Part shown: piece by piece, positions 50,324-61,894 of the stretch
How positions within the stretch are numbered: position 1 is the stretch's first letter
How the letters are laid out: each line of letters opens with the position of its first letter
Origin: Pestalotiopsis fici W106-1
Lineage: Eukaryota; Ascomycota; Sordariomycetes; Amphisphaeriales; Sporocadaceae
NCBI RefSeq assembly: GCF_000516985.1
Contig: NW_006917093.1
Location: forward strand, 1,922,001-1,986,000
DNA: 64,000 bases
Direction of reading: 5' to 3'
Position numbers and translations under genes: made by a program
Notes under the pieces: model-generated
The model's input: only the letters and a program-made list of their open reading frames with translations
The model's database searches: none
Told to the model about the DNA's origin: nothing

Positions 50324-51021
50324 ATGGTATGCTTGCGACTTGCTTTCCCCTTCCCTAGCTTGCGCCCGCTGACAAAACCACCCCTCTAAAGAGCTCCGAA
50401 GCGAGGCTCTTCACTTTCTCTCAGGAGACAAAAGACCATCTTCGCAAGTTTCGTTTGGGAACCTCGAGATCCAGCGATCCTCAGGCCGTCATTTGTATGT
50501 ACACCCTTAACGAATAAACCCCTTGTCGGACGTTGCACCACCATCATTGGCGAATCGGATCCAAAACGCACGACGGACGCAAAGGGCACGAGCGCTGATC
50601 TAGAGCTCGTCATATACATGTAGACACGATCGACAAGAAGACCAAGGAGATTAAGCAAGATGAGGACAAGGTAGTCTACAAGTCTTTGGAGGAGATTGGG
50701 GATGATCTCCCAGACCACACACCAAGATTTGTGCTGCTCAGCTATCCTTTGACGATGGTAAGTGATTACCTCACCTCATGTATACTTCTCAAAGGGCCCG
50801 ACGCAAATGCTAATTGCCGCACGTGACAGCCGGACGGTCGTCTCTCGGTTCCATACGTTATGCTATATTACCTTCCCATCACCGCCAATGCCGAGTTGCG
50901 CATGCTTTACGCCGGCGCAAAGGAGCTGATGCGAAACACAAGCGAGGTTGGCAGGGTCATCGACATTGAAAGTGTGGACGACCTGGAGGACATTCCCAAG
51001 CAACTGGCGTCTGCAAACTGA
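50324..51021 (+). CDS. glia maturation factor homolog (ADF-H domain)
   Basis: Exons 50324-50326 (ATG only), 50392-50494, 50624-50757, 50830-51021 (introns 65, 129 and 72 nt) give 143 residues, the expected size. After Met the protein reads SSEARLFTFSQETKDHLRKF, then DPQAVIYTIDKKTKEIKQ, YKSLEEIGDDLPDHTPRFVL, YPLTMPDGRLSVPYV and MLYAGAKELMR, a clear GMF (actin-depolymerising-factor-homology) protein. GMF binds Arp2/3 and promotes debranching of actin filaments. No other ATG fits in frame in exon 2, and the first intron has a CTGAC branch point and TAAAG acceptor, so an initiator codon alone on the first coding exon is the best model. Convergent with NBP35, with 107 bp between the stop codons. 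Confidence 0.9.
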
Positions 51022-51128
51022 GTTCAAGAGACACGGAATACAGCAATTAAGAAGCAAGCGGTCCGGACGGGTTAAAGGGTATATAATTCATCATGACTCG
51101 TATATTTTTGATATTGCCGTTACTGCAA

Positions 51129-52157
51129 TCACTCGTCTGGGAGTACGTGCTGCGGATCTAATCCCAGTTGATCTCCTAGCCCGCGTACAACTCTCTTCAG
51201 AGCTTTGCAAGCTGGGCTTTCAGGAAAGGCGTCAAAGAAACTCTCTCCATAGTCGCAGGATCTTCCTATCCTCGGGTCTAATGGTACCTCTCCCAGGAAA
51301 GGGATGCCCATTTCTGCTGCCAATGCCGCGCCTCCACCAGTCGTAGCTCTGAATATTTGACTCTCGTGCGTGCAATTTGGACACACGAACCCGCTCATGT
51401 TTTCAACCAGGCCAAGCACGCGAATGCCTGCTTTTCTACAAAAGTCGATTTCTTTCCTCACGTCTAGCAGCGCAACTTCTTGTGGCGTCGTGACCATGAC
51501 TGCGCCATCAATGCCGCTCTCCTTCAAGAAGCTGTTGACGCTCAAATGTTCGTCGCTCGTTCCCGGAGGTGTGTCGACCAAGAGGAAATCCAAATCACCC
51601 CACTCTACATCTTTAAGAAACTGCTTAATGAGTCCATTCTTTTTCGGTCCGCGCCATATCACGGCGTCGTCTCGGTTCGGCAACATGAATTGTATGCTCA
51701 TGACGCCCAAGTTATCCGTCACCCAGACCGGACTCCAGCCCGTGCCCGACACGTGTATTGTTTCCGACTCGACGCCCATCATTTTGGGTATCGAAGGGCC
51801 GCAAATGTCCGTGTCCATGATGCCGACATTGCTCTCCTCGCGCGTCGCAAAGGCGTGGCCCAGCAGGCTTGTAAAGGTACTCTTGCCGACGCCGCCCTTG
51901 CCCGACAGGACCAAGATCTTGTGCTTGATCCCCGAAAGCCGCGCCGAGATGAGCGGAATGTCGGGGTCGGGCCCCTTGGGCGCCGAGGCGCAGATGGCTT
52001 GGTTCGGACAGCCGGCGCACGAGTCGGCCTTGCCGGCGGCTTGCGACTCGGGACCGGGGCAGTGCTCTGGCTCGGGGGCGACGAGTTGGGGCTTCGACTT
52101 TAACGGGTTCGATAGGACGTCCTGGACGGCTTCGGGCTCTTCCAGCGAGGGCGCCAT
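51129..52157 (-). CDS. NBP35: cytosolic Fe-S cluster assembly factor NBP35
   Basis: A single exon of 342 residues, the normal length. The N-terminal 4Fe-4S motif has C33, C47, C50 and C56 (C-x13-C-x2-C-x5-C). The deviant Walker A is SGKGGVGKS at 85-93. [15 protein letters not shown] and [13 protein letters not shown] follow, and a C-terminal VCPNC pair (CxxC) bridges the scaffold with its CFD1 partner. The extra N-terminal cysteines separate NBP35 from CFD1. It acts in the cytosol/nucleus as a P-loop NTPase scaffold of the CIA pathway. The start MAPSLEEPE agrees with the family. A 266-codon antisense open frame exists but is a shadow of GC-rich third positions. Confidence 0.97.
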   Translation of the reverse strand: MAPSLEEPEAVQDVLSNPLKSKPQLVAPEPEHCPGPESQAAGKADSCAGCPNQAICASAPKGPDPDIPLISARLSGIKHKILVLSGKGGVGKSTFTSLLGHAFATREESNVGIMDTDICGPSIPKMMGVESETIHVSGTGWSPVWVTDNLGVMSIQFMLPNRDDAVIWRGPKKNGLIKQFLKDVEWGDLDFLLVDTPPGTSDEHLSVNSFLKESGIDGAVMVTTPQEVALLDVRKEIDFCRKAGIRVLGLVENMSGFVCPNCTHESQIFRATTGGGAALAAEMGIPFLGEVPLDPRIGRSCDYGESFFDAFPESPACKALKRVVRGLGDQLGLDPQHVLPDE

Positions 52158-53086
52158 AGTGGGCGGATAGACGATTGCGGGGCTACCAACAGTTTCTAGT
52201 TAATGTGCGCACTTGTCGCAGAAGCTTGAGAGTGGCTAAGATGTATATGGTGATAGAGGACGAGGAGCGAATCTTTCTAGAATTGAGTTCTTGTATTTGC
52301 TCGTTTTTAAAAGATGTGGCGTTGATAAGTTGATGGGAACTGGGAATCATCGGTAGGTTTTCTGCTTAACAATCCGAAATAGTCCCTGCAGGACTGGTTT
52401 AGATGGCGCTCCGTTGCCGGCGTAGTGGGGTCGGTTAGGTACCCTGACTCGCCCACGCTAGAGCGGGACGGAATGATTTCATAGGCCCCATTCGATTATC
52501 ACTGAGATAAACAGTGTACCTACCAGCCTAGGTTAGGTTAGTATTCTTCTTGACAACGTCTGTGTTACTATAATACACTGGAAGTACTGAGAAAACATAT
52601 ATAGCAGCCAACTTCAAACCCGTTGCACCAAATACATGATCGTAAATTTCAAGCATTTCATGACTGGTGAGATCGTATAGATCATGTATAATGCAGTAAA
52701 AGTTGTAAGAAAACCTCGGGATCAAGGCAAAGCCGATTAAAATATGAAGATCATGAAGATCTGGGCATAAAGAGAGCTTTATTTGAGAGAGGCGGAAGAT
52801 CCGAGGCACTTTCTGTCTCGAATATCGAAACATATGTTGAAAGTCCATATGGGCAGTATACGCCGTGCGGAAGACGGACCAAGTGCCGGGAAAGTCTCCG
52901 GAGCGACATCGAGCCTATATATTCCATGAGTAAATAGATGTCCTCCAGCATTTTCTGTAGTAGACTCGTAACCGCGAGTCATCATTTACGCCGTTGTTTT
53001 CTGTTCAAGAAACGGTATTCATTCAATTCAACTCGTTTTCCCGAGTCTCAATTCCACGAATTCAACATCCCCAATTCGAGATCAAA
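52158..53086. promoter_or_regulatory. divergent intergenic region, NBP35/GH28-like
   Basis: 929 bp between NBP35 (-) and the GH28-like gene (+). Small open frames at 52528-52985 (-) have no recognisable product. A long 5' leader for the GH28-like gene is likely. I see no repeat or RNA gene. Confidence 0.35.
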
Positions 53087-54556
53087 ATGTCAACTACCAA
53101 ACCACTATATGTTCCTGAGCGACCCTCTGGAATTGATACCGACGAGAGCTTCGTGGTCGAGGTCAGGCCCCTTTTGCAGTCGACTGATGACAATGGGTCA
53201 TGGACAAAAGTTCCGACGATTGCTACAGAAGTGGCAAAGCCAAACCCACAGAGCAATACTTTCCACAGGCACACGGTGTCGATTGTATCGTTTGATATGG
53301 GCGGGCCTGTCGAGATCAGAGCCCGGTACACACGTCAAGAGGTGACCAAGGCCTCCATACGGCCGTTATCGAGAGGTATAGACGCTGTCATCGTTGGCGA
53401 CACAGTGTCTTTCACGTTGGAGAAGCCGCTGGATGTCATGCTAGAGTTGAATGGCGACAAGTACCAAGCTCTACATGTGCTTGCCAATGGTTTCGATTCA
53501 GACAGACCAACAGGTGATGACAACGGTCTTTGGTACTTTGGACCGGGGGTCAATAACGGGACGGCATCCTCAAGAGTCACTGATGGTGTCAATTTGAATG
53601 TGCCTTCAAACACGACTGTGTATCTTGCCAGTGGTGCTTTCATCACTTTCCGATTGAATTTTCTTGGCGTCTCGAACAGTTCGGTTCGAGGTCACGGGTT
53701 CATTTGTAGCTCGCAAGGAGGATTTAAAGAACGAGAATTAGGCGGTGCCATTCATATGAATGGAGCGCGAGACATTCTGGTGGAAAAGGTCACGTCATTG
53801 GGTGCCAATGGGTACAGTCTTTCGGCCGGAGAATGTTCGCAGGTTCGTGTAGACGGTTACCGATCCTTCACCTCGGCTGGAAACGGTGATGGCATCGACT
53901 TCTTCTGCTCCTCTGACATCACCATTGAGAATTGTTTCCTCCGCAACTCGGATGATAACATTGCCTTGTACTCCCATCGCTGGGACTGGTACGGGGACTC
54001 GGAGAACATTACTATCCGCAACTGTGTCCTGCTCCCAGATATTGCTCATCCGATCAATATGGGGACTCATGGAAATCCTGCGAAGCCCGAGACGACGCGT
54101 AACGTTACGATCAGCAATATTGACATCTTGGACCATGAAGAGAATCAGCTATGGTACCAGGGGTGTATCGCCATCAACGCGACCGATAGGAATCTCTTTT
54201 GCAACATCCACGTGGAGAATGTCCGGGTGGAAAGGATCACCAAAGGCCAGCTTTTCAATCTTCGGGTAATGCTAAACACCATGTACGCGACGGCTCCTGG
54301 CCGAGGAATACGAGATGTCACATTCAAGAATATCTCACTGAATCTGGCAGCGTCAGAGACGGTCAATCCATCGCAGATCTTGGGGTATGATGGTGACAAT
54401 TACATCGAAAACGTGACATTCGAAAACCTCAAAATTGGAGATTCGGTGATATGTACCGAAATGCAGAAACCGTACTGGTACATGGTGGAAGACTTTGTCC
54501 CTGTCTTCGTGAACGAGCATGTCAAGGGACTGACTTTTACACAGAAAGCGGATTAA
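53087..54556 (+). CDS. pectin-lyase-fold, GH28-like glycosidase
   Basis: An intronless 489-residue frame from MSTTKPLYVPER (an upstream in-frame ATG at 52994 would add 31 atypical residues). The right-handed beta-helix character is clear: repeated N-I/V-T-I and x-N-V rungs (ENITIRNCVLLPD, TRNVTISNIDIL, IENVTFENLKIG). GH28-type catalytic motifs are recognisable but modified: NGDGIDFFCSSD (for NTDG), RNSDDNIAL (for DDC) and MGTHGN (for GHG). The RIK motif is not visible, so a related pectinolytic or dextranase-like specificity is possible. No signal peptide, unlike secreted polygalacturonases, so it may act inside the cell or by an unusual route. Convergent with a secreted alginate-lyase-family protein 187 bp away. 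Confidence 0.82.
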   Translation: MSTTKPLYVPERPSGIDTDESFVVEVRPLLQSTDDNGSWTKVPTIATEVAKPNPQSNTFHRHTVSIVSFDMGGPVEIRARYTRQEVTKASIRPLSRGIDAVIVGDTVSFTLEKPLDVMLELNGDKYQALHVLANGFDSDRPTGDDNGLWYFGPGVNNGTASSRVTDGVNLNVPSNTTVYLASGAFITFRLNFLGVSNSSVRGHGFICSSQGGFKERELGGAIHMNGARDILVEKVTSLGANGYSLSAGECSQVRVDGYRSFTSAGNGDGIDFFCSSDITIENCFLRNSDDNIALYSHRWDWYGDSENITIRNCVLLPDIAHPINMGTHGNPAKPETTRNVTISNIDILDHEENQLWYQGCIAINATDRNLFCNIHVENVRVERITKGQLFNLRVMLNTMYATAPGRGIRDVTFKNISLNLAASETVNPSQILGYDGDNYIENVTFENLKIGDSVICTEMQKPYWYMVEDFVPVFVNEHVKGLTFTQKAD

Positions 54557-54743
54557 AGTGTTCAAAAAGAATGTCGGGTTAGATAGCGAAGTTGATAAAA
54601 ATTTGAAATTGTAAAGCAAGTCTTTCGTTCTTTCAACGAGCACCATTTTTGATAGTTCTCAGTGATATTCTCCCCTCTTCTCTAATACATTTGGTTAAAA
54701 GAAAGAAGAAGGAATAAAACAACTAAAGAACTACCTAGATAAC

Positions 54744-56066
54744 TTAAGACTCTGGTGTTAGACGGTACAGAAGCGTGCCATGTCCGAATGCATCAAATCC
54801 ACCAGAGTTTGGACCAAAATCGCCACCTCCTCCTTCAACATTGGCCGTGATGTTTCGGTTGACATAGTCTCGAAATTCCTGCGACCAAGATGCATTCAGC
54901 CCTTTGAGTTCTGCGTAATGCGAATGGATAAGCTCCATTCCTGGCCTGACAGCATAACGTTGTTTCTCGGCTACAACGCTCAAGTTGCCCTCCCAGCTAA
55001 TGTATGAGGTATATGGCACATCATACCCGACGTTATACTTGCTGAAGTATTCGGCACTTGAGATATACATGTTAGCTATTTTATGCCGAAACCGTCAAAG
55101 AAAGACGACTTACCCGTGCAGGACTTCGCGACCAAAAACATCAAACAGATCAACACCCTGATTGAAACCCAGCTGTGCTACAACTCCAGTCAATACGGTT
55201 GACAGCCCAGCATGGCCCTGATCTCGGCCAGACTCTTGGCCTTGCATCAGTATTTTATCGGAACCTTCCTCGGTGAAGTTTGCAATGGAATAAAACGGAA
55301 GTGCTCCATTGGCTACCACGCCACCGGGCAGGCCATTCTTGAAGTAATCGACGGCATAATCGAACATTGTCTGGTTATCGTTGTAGATGCCAATGGACAA
55401 GAGTGAAGCAATATTGCAAAGGTCCCAATTGGCGTAATAAAAATTCTGCTTGTTGTTGTGGTTCAAGAGGAAATCCCGGTTGAACACGGCAAAGATGTCA
55501 TTGAGCATGTTTCCAAAAGCTGTCTGATTTGCTTGAGGCCAGCCCGGATAGACACGCAGGAGCTCGGCTGCATTGGCGAACTGATAGCCGTACAGGCCAG
55601 CGGCCAGATAGAGATCTTCTGTTCCATTGATGGTCTGCAGCGTCGAGGACCAGCTATCGAGAATCAGGGCTGCGTGGTCCGCGAATGAGGTGTTGCCAGT
55701 GACTAGATAGCGCCAAGTGAGCTGGTAGGCGGCATGCGCATCGCGGTAAGCATCCGCGTAGGTCTGGTTCGGACTGAAGGTGGCATTGGACCCACGGGTC
55801 AAGACCGCGTGAGGTTTCGGGACCCAGGTCGTCTGCGCCAGAGTGTTATTGGCGAGGTGCGCGTATGCTCTGGCCCATGGCTGGTCTCCAGCTGCGACAC
55901 GCTGCTTGACCCTTGCGATATCTGCGGCCGTGTGTAAGGCACCGGGATGTTGAAAGCCCCCGGCATGAGCACTGTCGTTTTGCCATTGCATCGACCCAGT
56001 GCTCAAGGTGTGGCCCAGTCCCATGAGCAAGGCATTGAAAATGCATAGATTCTTGAGTAAATGCAT
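54744..56066 (-). CDS. secreted alginate-lyase-family (PL5-like) protein
   Basis: Exons 56066-55114 and 55056-54744; the 57-nt intron has a CTAAC branch point 10 nt before the acceptor. 421 residues. A signal peptide covers about 1-22 (NLCIFNALLMGLGH core). The (alpha/alpha) toroid alginate-lyase domain follows: FQHPGALHTAADIARVKQR, PWARAYAHL, NFYYANWDLCN, QESGRDQGHAGLS and AEYFSKYNVGYDVPY. Many N-x-S/T sites fit an extracellular glycoprotein. Family members are polysaccharide lyases acting on (glucur/mannur)onans; the real substrate in fungi is often unknown. It is tail-to-tail with the GH28-like gene, so the pair may be used together in plant, algal or microbial polysaccharide breakdown (inference). 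Confidence 0.87.
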
Positions 56067-58083
56067 GGCGAAAAGTCTAGAATTGGCTCAGAAAATGTTC
56101 CTCACGATAATCACAGTTCTAAAGATTGCCGTCGTCAAGTGGCACAGCCGACCTATTTATCCTCAGATGTGCAATTGGCCCGTCTGCTCAATATTTACCA
56201 AGTGGCTGAATCACGTCCCTCCTGAATAGAAATCAGATGTATCGAAAGAATAATTGAGTAGAATCGGAAATCTTTTCTTCAATGGTTGATTTGCAAAGGC
56301 GCGGAGGATTTTGCCTTCATCGTGGGCGCTCCGAGACTTGGCCCGGCCCCCCGGTTGTACATGTCAACCGGAGCGGAGATTCCTGGATTGGATACCGGAA
56401 TGTACCCCGCAACTTTGCCCGGTATACCAGAGAGCTGAGGCTCTTACAATAGGCGGGCCATTATATAAACTAAAGTATTCGCAATTGATATGCAGCGACT
56501 GCACAAGAAACGCCCCATCTATAGCTCCAGTAAGGAACATGGCGATCATGTTATATGCTTGTTTATAGTCTACAGGGACTACTAGGCACTTCCTTAAATC
56601 AGTAGCACTGAGAATAGGCAAAGCACGTGCAAAGATAATACATGAATGGATTAGAGCCCCCAATACACGAGCGTCAAACTTGTTAATTTTTAATAATTTT
56701 TCTTTCAGTCGTGCACAATTAATACATCGCTCTCGTGCTTCACTAGAAACAAATATGGCCGCACGACGTTGCGCTTACGCTACAAAACCACCGGGACGGT
56801 GATTCCGTGATCTTGGATACGAAGGAGAGCAAGTTTCACGCTTCCACTCTGACTTTCCATTGCTGATATCTTCTAACTAGACACGGTTCGGATCTATTGC
56901 CGGATGAAGGAGCCTCAACCGACTGAAGGGTATCGGCATGAGCGCCCGGGCGACATATTCACTACCGTAATTGGCGCCCTCAGGACGCTCCTACGTATTT
57001 ACGCGACCTGATTGGCAACATAAAGCGCTTACATCCATCTTGTGTGGTATATATCTGGATCATAACTATTTTGACAGTAAGACGGAGCCAGAGGTTGTAA
57101 GTGACTCCAATCCACTCTCAGCACAGACGTGTCAACGTATGCGAATTGATCATGAACTCTATTGGAACAGCAACAGGAAATGAAGCAAATAATCGAGAGC
57201 TATGGGTGGCCTGATCAGTTTAGGCGAGACGAATGGAAGTCTCGCATGCAAGAGCACTGGGAAGACGTGAGATGATTGCGAAGTTCACCCGCAGCCCTGA
57301 TGTCTGGTCCAGAATGCCCAAGGTATTGGGCGCCAACGATGGACGAGCGATGACGTCGAGCTCAGCAATGCTCTTAGCAGTGGGGTTGTTGTTGATACTA
57401 CACTTGCTATGCTATGTTATGGTGTGGTGAGACCAAGTGATCTTCTGGAAATGCCGAGAGGAGAAACCCCTTTATCACTTTTGGAGGTGATAAATCAAAC
57501 ACCATTTATAGAATTAGATTATGAGTAACAACGGGCAGCTCGCGTACACATTGAATAAATGGGCAAGTCTCGTGGTCACTACGTACCATAAAATTGCATG
57601 TATTTTAGGGAAGGGGGTCACCTGGAGATCAATGGAATTTGGGAGCAAGTATCCGCAATGATCCAACAGCCTGCAGCGCAAAGAGCAGCCACTAAAACCA
57701 TTACCTACTTTGTAGTGGTACTCGGATTATGCGCTACAGACACATGTGGCTTCCACCAATTCTACTGGGTAGGCGCGTACCATGGTACAGATGATGCGCT
57801 GTACTTAGTGGGGGTGGGGCCTTCGAAGTGCTTGCAAGGTTGGCACGACGCGCTTCGCGCAAAGGCCCCTGTAATTAATTGGTTGAATGATGTATTATTT
57901 ATTATTGCGAATAGCTTCACCCTGACAACCTGCAATCAAGTTTTCGCGATAAGCTGATCGACCTTCAACGCGATCACACGACCACAGATTCATGTTTGGG
58001 GAGCCTCCAAGGCTTATTTTCCCGCATCACTGAGACCCAAACCACACATACAAGAATATACCGAGGCCATTCCGCCTGATGCA
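56067..58083. other. 2-kb gene-poor divergent region
   Basis: It lies between the PL5-like gene (-) and the Hos3-like gene (+). One plus frame at about 57304-57528 stays open for 70 codons with protein-like composition (RQRWTSDDVELSNALSSG, then PSDLLEMPRGETPL) and no start codon at its head; it may be a gene fragment. A 119-codon ATG frame at 57598-57957 has no recognisable domain. The last few hundred bases should be the 5' leader of the deacetylase. No repeats or RNA genes recognised. Confidence 0.35.
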
Positions 58084-61000
58084 ATGGCTGCCCCAGGCGG
58101 GTCTGGTGGCCAGCAGGCCAACAACCCCACGGGCGATGCTTCGCTGACAACGAACAATATCAACACTGGTGCAGATGCCGATCTGCTTCGCTCACTTAAC
58201 CAACTCTCACTCTCAACCCCTGACACGAGGTCACCCTCCCGAGCTTCTTCTACATCGCCACATCCAGCACGTACCGTCTCCCGACTCGATCACTTGACTG
58301 TCGCGACGCCTTCGCAACGTCGCAGCTCTACATCCAAGAGTCCTGCCTCGCACATTCAAACCCCTACACGATCCAGTACTCCTACTCTTTTGCGCAAAGC
58401 ATCCACGAATTCACTGCATTCAGCCAACGGCGGTCCCGTCCATCGCGCCCCATCACGGAGGTCGAGTTCGGCACTCCATTCGCCAACTTTTGCCAAGTTG
58501 ACTGGTAATGGAAGCAGCCAACATGCTATCGAGGAGGACGTGCGGTTCAGCAAGACCGAGGCCGATGTTGCTCGGGAGTATTTCATTCGCGAGCTCGATA
58601 TTCACCACATATCGAATCCAGACCCAAGAACCGAGACACTGGTCATACTCCAAGATGCTTGTTACAATCACAGATACCAACGGCCCTTTGCCGGCAAGGG
58701 TAACCTAGCGACCATTGTTGAGCGTCCCGAAAGACTGCAGGCTGTGTACACGGGTGTTGCCATGGCTTATGTGCGACTTGGCGAAAGACACCAGGATGGC
58801 AAGGCCCCGATTGACGCAGACCTAGATCCCAGTACACTGCAAGTACCATTCGATATTCGCAAAACGGAGCGCAAACTCTCTTTGAATGCGCCGGCTGTCA
58901 CAAATGTACATGGTGCAAAGTGGATGGAAGAGCTGGCAATACTCTGCAATGCAGCAGAAGCAAAATTACAAGCTGGCAGTCTGGAGATCCAACGCCCAGA
59001 AATGGATCGAGGGCATGGCGCAAAGGCTCCGGAGCCATTTCATAAGGGAGACCTCTATCTTTCGCCCGAGTCGCTCTCAGCATTCGAAGGTGCCCTAGGC
59101 GCAACATGCGAGGCAGTCGACGCTGTCTTTTCAACCTCCGCTACAAAGAGAGTTTTTGTAGCCGTACGCCCGCCTGGCCATCACTGCGACACCAGCTTCC
59201 CGCACGGGTTCTGCTGGCTCAACAATGTTCACGTTGGAATCATGCATGGCTTTTTGAATCATGGTCTTACTCATGCGGCTATCATCGACTTTGATCTTCA
59301 CCACGGAGATGGGTCACAAGACATTGCGTGGGAGTATAACCAGCGCAAACATTGGTCGAAGGGCAATGCCGCTCAGTGGAAGAAGAGTAGCATTGGCTAC
59401 TTTAGTCTCCACGATATTCAGTCATACCCTTGTGAGCAAGGCGACCTGGAGGCTGTCAAGAAAGCCAGTCTCTGTATCGAAGATGCCTTCTCCCAGACAA
59501 TCTGGAATGTACATCTCCAGCAGTGGAAAGACCACGCCGACTTTTGGTATCAGTACCGAACGCGAATCACAATCGTCCTCGAAAAGGCTCGGGCCTTCCT
59601 ACGGCGTGAGACGGAGAAATGCAGAGCTGCTGGTCAGGAGCCTAGAGCTGCCATCTTCTTCTCGGCCGGCTTTGACGCAAGCGAGTTTGAGTCGGCTGGC
59701 ATGCAGCGCCACAAGGTCAACGTGCCTACCGAGTTCTACGCACGTATTAGCCGTGATGTCGTCAAGATGTCGTTCGAAGAGGGCCTATCTGTTGATGGCC
59801 GTATCGTGAGTTGTCTTGAGGGTGGATACAGCGATCGAGCTCTGTCCTCTGGCGTCCTGGCTCATCTCAGCGGACTTGCCGGTGGTGATGTACGTGCTAA
59901 AGAGGATGCAGCCCTCGGCCATAGCCGTAATGGCAGTCGTCGTATCAGCTTGAGCGCAAGTCCCCTAGGCCGACGAGGCACGATTTCTTCCGTGGAGTCT
60001 GATGCCAGGAGTAAGGCACCTGGTTTCCCTTACGACTCTTCGTGGTGGAGTGTACCGGAGCTGGACCGACTGGACGCGGCTCGATTTGTCCCCAAGCCAC
60101 AGCCTCGTCCGGTCCGTGAAGGCCCCGTTCCGACTTATTGTTCACCCACGCAGTCGTCCAATGCCAAAGTCACAGAGCTCGCCAAGCTTCGGCGTACAGT
60201 ATCTGGATTATCTAATGCTGATGCCGCAACACATGTTGTAGCTCGAGCGCCAACGCCTCCTCCTCCTCTGGTCTATTGGCCTTCGGCGGCTCTGGAACTG
60301 AGCAGACTTTTGATACCCGTCGGTGGTCAGGTTGACAGTATCACGTGGGATGCACTCAAGTCAGAGGAGACTCGAATCAAGAGAGAACAGAAAGAAATCA
60401 AGGATCAAAAGGAGCGCGAGAAGTTGAGATTGTCCAGCAGCCCCAGTGATCAACTGATCGATGGATCCGGCACACCTGCTCTCAGAAAGAGCGGCCGTGA
60501 ACGCAAGCCTGTCTCATACGCCGAACCTGAAGACCCTAATAAGCACCGCAGGAGGACAGTCGCAGGAGCTGCAATTTTGGCTACTGACAAGGTTTGTAAC
60601 TCAGACTTGATGATAAAGTGACCGAGGTGCTAACGTAATGTAGGCCGCTGCACGTGGTACATCCAATGTGGCCGGGTCAACACATAACCGCCATCCCAGC
60701 CGCCGGCTGAGTGCATCTTCTGCTATAAGTACCATGACTGCTGATACAGCTGTCCCGTATGTACCGACAGTCGAGCCTTCGCTTGGAGTTCCGGCTCGTC
60801 CAGGGACCGCTCAAACAGATCGTCCAGACACATCTCTTAGCATCCGGACCACTCCCGGCCCGTTATCCGTTCCAAAAACGAGACCCGTAGCGAGTAGGAA
60901 GGATAGCACCAAGTCCACAGGTACAAATGCGAGGAAATCAAAGCCTGCCGCATCCAAGGCACCAAGGAAAGACGCCAAGAGCAAAGGCTTGGCTGCCAGT

Positions 61001-61894
61001 CGGTCAACTGCACAATCCAGCAACTTATCAAGCCCAGTCCGACCACCGGGCAATCAACTGGACGCGGGCTCTTCAACGGAAGCTGCTAGGGCATCATCCA
61101 CCGCCACACCCGATTCAGGAAACGATATTAGCAACATTACTAGCGGTATGAAGAAAATTAAGATCAATGTTGTAACGAAAGAGATGAAAGAAGCACGAGA
61201 GAAGGCTGCTAAAGAGAGGGAATCAGCGACTGCAACTCCAGTCCTCGAGAATCATCCTACACCCTTAGAACAGTCTAGCTCGACACCGACTGACAATGTT
61301 CCAGTTGGGGCCGAGTATGAAAATGATCAACTTCCAGGTGTCGATTCAAACAATGCCGATTCCGCACCAGCTATTGAGCAGGCACAGCCGCTGCCAGTCA
61401 CGCCCCAGAAGGAGAACCAGCCTGTAGATATGGACATGGATTTGCCAGAACAGCCGCCGACTGATGTGCCCATTACGCCGGTCCATGATCCACAAACTAT
61501 AGATGAGCCGCAGGACTCTGCTCTCTTCATTCCTTACCAGCCGGAAGGCCCGCCCGCCCAAGCAATCCCACAGACAGCGCCAACCAAATGGGTGACTCCG
61601 AATACGGTGGAAACGCCGGTCCCGTACCGTGGTCATAACTTTACCGCAACGTCGGCCATACCCTTCTCACCAGCAAAACCTATCCGAGCTGACACTCCTA
61701 TGAGCAAGAATTCTTCCGTCTTTGGCCGACAAGTTCCGTTTGCTTCAAACAAACCCGCAAACCATAACTTATCGGCTTTCGGCAATGATGCCACCGCTAC
61801 ATCTGGGCACACCGAGCCGGGCAGTTCTGAGGATGCCAAGACGTGGGATCCCACAATGGAAATTCCGGAGACTCCTGAGCACAAACGTCCGTGA
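58084..61894 (+). CDS. Hos3-like histone deacetylase
   Basis: Exons 58084-60591 and 60644-61894 (intron 52 nt, branch GCTAACG) give 1252 residues. A Ser/Pro/Thr-rich N-terminus (1-160) precedes a class II-type deacetylase domain: ERPERLQAVYTGVAMAY, VRPPGHHCD (RPPGHH at 362-367), GFCWLNNVHVG, DFDLHHGDGSQD (402-413), IFFSAGFDASEFES and CLEGGYS. Zinc-binding Asp/His residues are present. The long C-terminal tail is disordered, basic and Ser/Pro-rich with several TP/SP sites, as in fungal Hos3 proteins. It is expected to be a lysine deacetylase; yeast Hos3 acts on histones and at the bud neck/nuclear pore. The exact localisation here is not inferable. Confidence 0.93.

Noticed and set aside
51370..52170. 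266-codon plus-strand open frame opposite NBP35
   Set aside because: It is exactly antisense to a highly conserved gene; GC-rich third codon positions create such shadows, and the peptide resembles no family.
57598..57957. 119-codon ATG frame upstream of the Hos3-like gene
   Set aside because: No recognisable domain, no intron or codon pattern like the neighbours; kept only as part of the gene-poor region.
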